A stretch of DNA of 8,652 nucleotides, from assembly GCA_025774205.1 (NCBI GenBank), contig JALGWK010000063.1, positions 1 to 8,652 on the forward strand, written 5' to 3'. The notes under the pieces are model-generated. The model saw only the letters and a list, made by a program, of their open reading frames with translations, ran no database searches and was not told where the DNA came from. Source of the DNA: a bacterium. Lineage in GTDB: Bacteria > Blakebacterota > Blakebacteria > Blakebacterales > Blakebacteraceae. The position numbers and the translations under genes are program-made. Position 1 is the stretch's first letter, and each line of letters opens with the position of its first letter. This document shows positions 6,145-8,652 of this stretch, piece by piece.

Positions 6145-7038
6145 CTAGATCAGCACATCCTCCATCCAGCCGATCTTTATCAGTTCGATCTCGTCCAGGT
6201 TTGCGACTCCCAGTCCATGCCGGGTGTCAGCGTACCCCACGTGTTTCGTCGAGGTCCCACCGCGCGGCGGGCGCTCGTAGAACGCCTTGCGCATCTCTTC
6301 CATGAGCTTCACGCCGAGAGCGTCGACCGCTACCGGATCGGTGCTCACGAACATCCCCTTGTACTGCCAGGTGGCGTCGGGCGCGTACCGGTGGGGGCCG
6401 ATTGAGTGGAAGAGGGGAGTCAGTGCCACCAGGATGTTCAGGCGGCACTTCCCCTTGCAGATCGGCAGGTTCCAGATTTCCCCCAGGTCGGCGCAGGAAT
6501 CGTCATGCCACTCGGCTGGCTGGTCGAAGAGGATGAAGTTCTTGATGCAGCCGCCGATCCCTGACCAGTCATGGGCCCGGATGGGCCGTGCGTTGAGGAG
6601 CGCGGTGGCGTTCTGGAAGTTCGGGTCCCGCAGGACGCCCCTGTCGAGGGTCGATATTCTCTCCTCGGGGATCCCGACCGCCATGGCCCGTTCCTTGAGC
6701 ATTTCATTGAGTTCGGGCGGGGTGGGGAGGGGAGGATAGACGTTGGTCTTGATGCCGAGGGTGTCGGTGGGTTCGAGAAGAGAACTCCAGCAGGCGGCGG
6801 CATCATCGTTGTCGAACAGGGTTGTCATCGCGTCATCGAGCATCTGCTCGAATATCGGGCGATCGATGGTTCCCTCCTCGTCCATAACGTCCTTGTGCCT
6901 GACCAGGACCACTTTCGAGGCCCGCTTCGGGTTGTTGATACCATCCCTGGCCGCTGAGAGTCCCAGGGTCATCCCCGCGACACCGAAGGAGGTCTCTTTT
7001 ACGAAATCACGGCGGGTACGGATCCTGTCATCACTCAT
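6145..7038 (-). CDS. DUF362 domain protein with Tat-type signal
   Basis: This 297-residue protein fits the DUF362 family. The segment at 160-175 with a G-x-KNF core, the stretch around ILVALTPLFHSIGPH (202-216) and GMFVSTDPVAVDALG (228-242) follow the family pattern (KN, a D/T-x-L...GP block, then S-x-DPVAVDA). The N-terminus has a twin-arginine motif, TRRDFVK at 8-14, followed by a short hydrophobic stretch (16-30), suggesting export in folded form through Tat. That usually means a cofactor or metal is bound in the cytoplasm. Five cysteines (83, 164, 182, 194, 198) include a CKGKC pair, but there is no ferredoxin-type CxxCxxC motif. Family function is unknown; some members carry 4Fe-4S domains, which are absent here. 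The ATG overlaps the stop codon of the preceding lipoprotein gene (ATGA), and an AAGGAG ribosome-binding site lies about 8 nt upstream, inside that gene. The downstream gene is the secreted M55 peptidase. Confidence 0.75.
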   Translation of the reverse strand: MSDDRIRTRRDFVKETSFGVAGMTLGLSAARDGINNPKRASKVVLVRHKDVMDEEGTIDRPIFEQMLDDAMTTLFDNDDAAACWSSLLEPTDTLGIKTNVYPPLPTPPELNEMLKERAMAVGIPEERISTLDRGVLRDPNFQNATALLNARPIRAHDWSGIGGCIKNFILFDQPAEWHDDSCADLGEIWNLPICKGKCRLNILVALTPLFHSIGPHRYAPDATWQYKGMFVSTDPVAVDALGVKLMEEMRKAFYERPPRGGTSTKHVGYADTRHGLGVANLDEIELIKIGWMEDVLI

Positions 7039-7982
7039 TGTTCGGCTCCTTCAATGCTTGCCTTGATGGCGGCGAGCAGTGCCCGGGCGCTCCCGGCTGA
7101 CTGCGCGTCGAATACCGCAAACACATATGCCCCCGATGCATCGGCGGCGCTCCACAGGCCGTCCTCGATCTCCACGGCCCCGTCCCTGTCCGCTTCCGGC
7201 AGATAGATGTCAAGGAAGCTGGTGAAGACCTCGCCGGCCCGTTCACGATCGGGATACCGGACCACGAGCAGGTACCGGTATTCCTCGCCACTCTCGTAAT
7301 TGGCCATGACGGCCTCGGTGGAGGGATCGAGGCCGAGGATATTATCGTCGGAGATGAAGTACCAGCGGTTGAGATCGGTGTGCAGGTGGAAGTAGCGGAT
7401 CGTTTCCTCAACCAGGTCCTCTGACGGCAGCATCGTGAGGATCTCCGGCAGCTGACCCACTCCGGTGATATTCTCCGCAATGGCGCCGGCCAGCTCCAGA
7501 ACGTCCTGGTTCGATGCCTCTGTCTCCCGGAGCGTGTAGACGCTGACGTAATAACGATCCTTCCAGAAATTGACCTGTCCCGCCCACTGCTGGGATCCCT
7601 GACCGATTCCGATGTCCGCCCCCGAACGACTGCGGGCGAAGATGCCGAAGGCGTCAGCCGGATTCCCCATGTCGTACACTTCGATGGTGAGTTCCTGGTC
7701 AGGCTTCTCGAAACGGCGAACGAGCATCCCCCGGAAGTCGAAGGAGAGATAGACCTCTCCGGCGCCGTTCATGTAATCGAAGATCGTCTGATGATCGTAG
7801 GCGATGTCCGGGTAATCGACCGAGGACGTCCAGGTTTCGAGGGTCTCAGGAATGAAGTCAGCCAGGTCCATGGCGCTCCCTCCGGTCTGACAGGCCGGCA
7901 GATTCGAGGTGATGGAGACCAGTACGATCAGCAGCAGGGAGAGGGACACGGAAACGGGAGGTCTGTGCGGGTGGGCAGGCAT
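7035..7982 (-). CDS. Predicted lipoprotein, DUF6599-like
   Basis: This 315-residue protein starts with a lipoprotein signal: hydrophobic core about 11-26 and lipobox LPAC with lipidated Cys31. The following residue is Gln, so by the E. coli rule it would go to the outer membrane. The mature part has the motif YMNGAGEVYLSFDF (70-83) followed by a strand-rich segment with TIEVYDMGNPADAFGIF (99-115). I associate this pattern with DUF6599, a family of unknown function, from memory only. No catalytic motif is recognisable. A second half (about 180-310), with RYFHLH and repeated YLLVVRYPD/YVFAVFD strand patterns, resembles the first half in general alpha/beta character and could be a second copy of the fold. 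I chose ATG 7982 because it places the lipobox at a normal distance; the frame is open further upstream but that part lacks signal character. It is the first gene of the minus-strand operon and overlaps the DUF362 gene by 4 nt. Confidence 0.7.
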   Translation of the reverse strand: MPAHPHRPPVSVSLSLLLIVLVSITSNLPACQTGGSAMDLADFIPETLETWTSSVDYPDIAYDHQTIFDYMNGAGEVYLSFDFRGMLVRRFEKPDQELTIEVYDMGNPADAFGIFARSRSGADIGIGQGSQQWAGQVNFWKDRYYVSVYTLRETEASNQDVLELAGAIAENITGVGQLPEILTMLPSEDLVEETIRYFHLHTDLNRWYFISDDNILGLDPSTEAVMANYESGEEYRYLLVVRYPDRERAGEVFTSFLDIYLPEADRDGAVEIEDGLWSAADASGAYVFAVFDAQSAGSARALLAAIKASIEGAEQ

Positions 7983-7988
7983 CCGGCG

Positions 7989-8018
7989 ATTGTACAGGGA
8001 GCCTGCCCCCGGTTTCCA
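7989..8018 (-). promoter_or_regulatory. Possible promoter of the minus-strand operon, leaderless-type spacing
   Basis: On the minus strand, TGGAAA (8018-8013, four of six matches to TTGACA) is followed after 18 bp by TACAAT (7994-7989, five of six matches to TATAAT). The -10 box ends only 6 nt before the ATG of the lipoprotein gene, so the transcript would start at or beside the start codon. There is no clear Shine-Dalgarno before this ATG, which is consistent with a leaderless message. Confidence 0.45.
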
Positions 8019-8029
8019 CACGAGATTCC

Positions 8030-8058
8030 TTGACCAGGCAGGGGTGGATGCATAGTGT
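8030..8058 (+). promoter_or_regulatory. Possible pyrR promoter
   Basis: TTGACC at 8030-8035 (five of six matches) is followed after 17 bp by TAGTGT at 8053-8058 (three of six); CATAGT at 8051-8056 is another -10 candidate with short spacing. Transcription would start near 8064 and leave a leader of about 95 nt. It points away from the minus-strand promoter, and the two -35 elements are 11 bp apart. Confidence 0.35.
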
Positions 8059-8077
8059 GGGAGCTGATGCCGTCCAC
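8044..8077. repeat. Imperfect inverted repeat in the divergent spacer
   Basis: GTGGATGCAT (8044-8053) pairs with ATGCCGTCCAC (8067-8077) over about 10 bp, with one bulged C and one T-G pair; the intervening loop is 13 nt. It overlaps the candidate -10 of pyrR, so it could be an operator for a dimeric regulator or a leader hairpin if transcription starts upstream. No known consensus is recognised. Confidence 0.45.
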
Positions 8078-8159
8078 AGGAGAAATAGTGCCTGACTGAA
8101 TAACCTCCCGCCCCTCCGAGGATTTTTTTTGTACCCGGAAAGACCTGGATACCAGAGCC

Positions 8160-8652
8160 ATGACACCGAGTCCTCCAGCAAAATCCCCTGAACCACGCGC
8201 TACGATCATGGATGCCGACCAGCTCGGGCAGGCACTCGATCGGATCGCCCATGAGATCATCGAGCATACCGGGGTGCCAGCCTGTGATCTGGCCCTGATC
8301 GGTATCAAGACCCGTGGGGTGCCGCTCGCGGAAAGACTCGCCGGGATCATCTCGGATAGCGGGAAATGCGAGGTACCGGTCGGAGTGCTGGATATCACCC
8401 TCTACCGCGACGATTTCAGGGCTCGCGAAAAGACCCCGATCGTCGGCGTGAGCGATATCCCCTTCGATGTCGATGGCCGGACTCTCGTTCTGGTGGATGA
8501 CGTGCTCTTCACCGGTCGGACGGTGAGAGCCGCCCTCGACAGCCTGATGGACTACGGCCGGCCGCTGGTGATCAGGCTGGCGGTCCTGATCGACCGACAG
8601 CAGCGCGACCTGCCGATCCGGGCCGACTTCGTCGGGCAGGAGTCGCCCACCG
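8160..8652 (+). CDS. pyrR: PyrR, bifunctional pyrimidine regulator / uracil phosphoribosyltransferase (3'-truncated)
   Basis: The frame opens at ATG 8160 and runs off the window after 164 codons; PyrR is usually about 180 residues, so only a short tail is missing. Family hallmarks are clear: [12 protein letters not shown] (25-36), [15 protein letters not shown] (46-60), [12 protein letters not shown] (74-85), the PRPP-binding loop [13 protein letters not shown] (110-122), [14 protein letters not shown] (133-146) and [10 protein letters not shown] (151-160). In Bacillus, PyrR binds pyr mRNA in response to UMP and attenuates pyrimidine genes; the protein also converts uracil and PRPP to UMP. 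The ATG gives a tail of about 13 residues relative to B. subtilis PyrR. The in-frame ATG at 8208 would cut into the conserved N-terminus, so 8160 is preferred, although its Shine-Dalgarno is weak. Pyrimidine biosynthesis genes such as pyrB often follow pyrR, but they would lie outside the window. It is divergent from the lipoprotein/DUF362/M55 operon. Confidence 0.93.
   Translation, partial: MTPSPPAKSPEPRATIMDADQLGQALDRIAHEIIEHTGVPACDLALIGIKTRGVPLAERLAGIISDSGKCEVPVGVLDITLYRDDFRAREKTPIVGVSDIPFDVDGRTLVLVDDVLFTGRTVRAALDSLMDYGRPLVIRLAVLIDRQQRDLPIRADFVGQESPT

Noticed and set aside
8060-8159. A Bacillus-type PyrR-binding attenuator in the pyrR leader.
   Set aside because: I could not find a convincing match to the known binding-loop consensus; the nearest segment (around 8073-8086) differs at key positions.
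7983-8267. An N-terminal extension of the lipoprotein to an ATG at 8267.
   Set aside because: It would overlap pyrR on the other strand and place the lipobox more than 120 residues from the N-terminus.

Overview
The window is a GC-rich, gene-dense piece of bacterial chromosome. It holds nine protein genes (two cut by the window edges), one clear intrinsic terminator and several promoter-like sites. I see no rRNA, tRNA, CRISPR array, transposase or phage gene. An LPS-assembly protein (LptD) together with lipoprotein, Tat and Sec export signals points to a two-membrane bacterium. The LptD sequence resembles the form found in Bacteroidota, Gemmatimonadota and related candidate phyla more than the proteobacterial one (a TTC-x4-DPHYW-type motif and a C-terminal DLHCWE motif). 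I therefore infer an uncultured lineage near the FCB group, but the sequence alone does not fix the phylum.

Layout. Positions 1-3816 (+) look like one co-transcribed block: the 3' end of a YigZ/IMPACT-family gene, a ROK-family sugar kinase (probably glucokinase) and lptD, each overlapping the next. Then comes a stand-alone HU gene (3925-4197, +) with its own promoter, a strong ribosome-binding site and a UUCG-loop terminator. A DMT/EamA transporter (4318-5205, +) starts just past that terminator. It meets a minus-strand group end to end, with only 9 bp between the two stop codons.

The minus-strand group, transcribed from 7982 down to 5215, is the most interesting part. It encodes a DUF6599-like lipoprotein, a DUF362 protein with a Tat-type signal, and a secreted M55 (DppA-type) D-aminopeptidase with a complete set of predicted metal ligands. 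The first two genes share an ATGA stop/start overlap and the third follows after 48 nt, so this looks like one envelope-directed operon whose joint role I cannot assign. Divergent from it, at 8160, begins pyrR (bifunctional pyrimidine regulator / uracil phosphoribosyltransferase), which runs off the right edge. The 177-nt divergent spacer holds back-to-back promoter-like elements and an imperfect inverted repeat.

How the genes relate: the left block pairs a cytoplasmic sugar kinase with outer-membrane biogenesis, HU is a housekeeping nucleoid protein, and the minus-strand operon is a possible periplasmic or cell-surface peptide-processing unit. Function calls for YigZ, DUF362 and DUF6599 rest on recalled family patterns and were not checked by a search.
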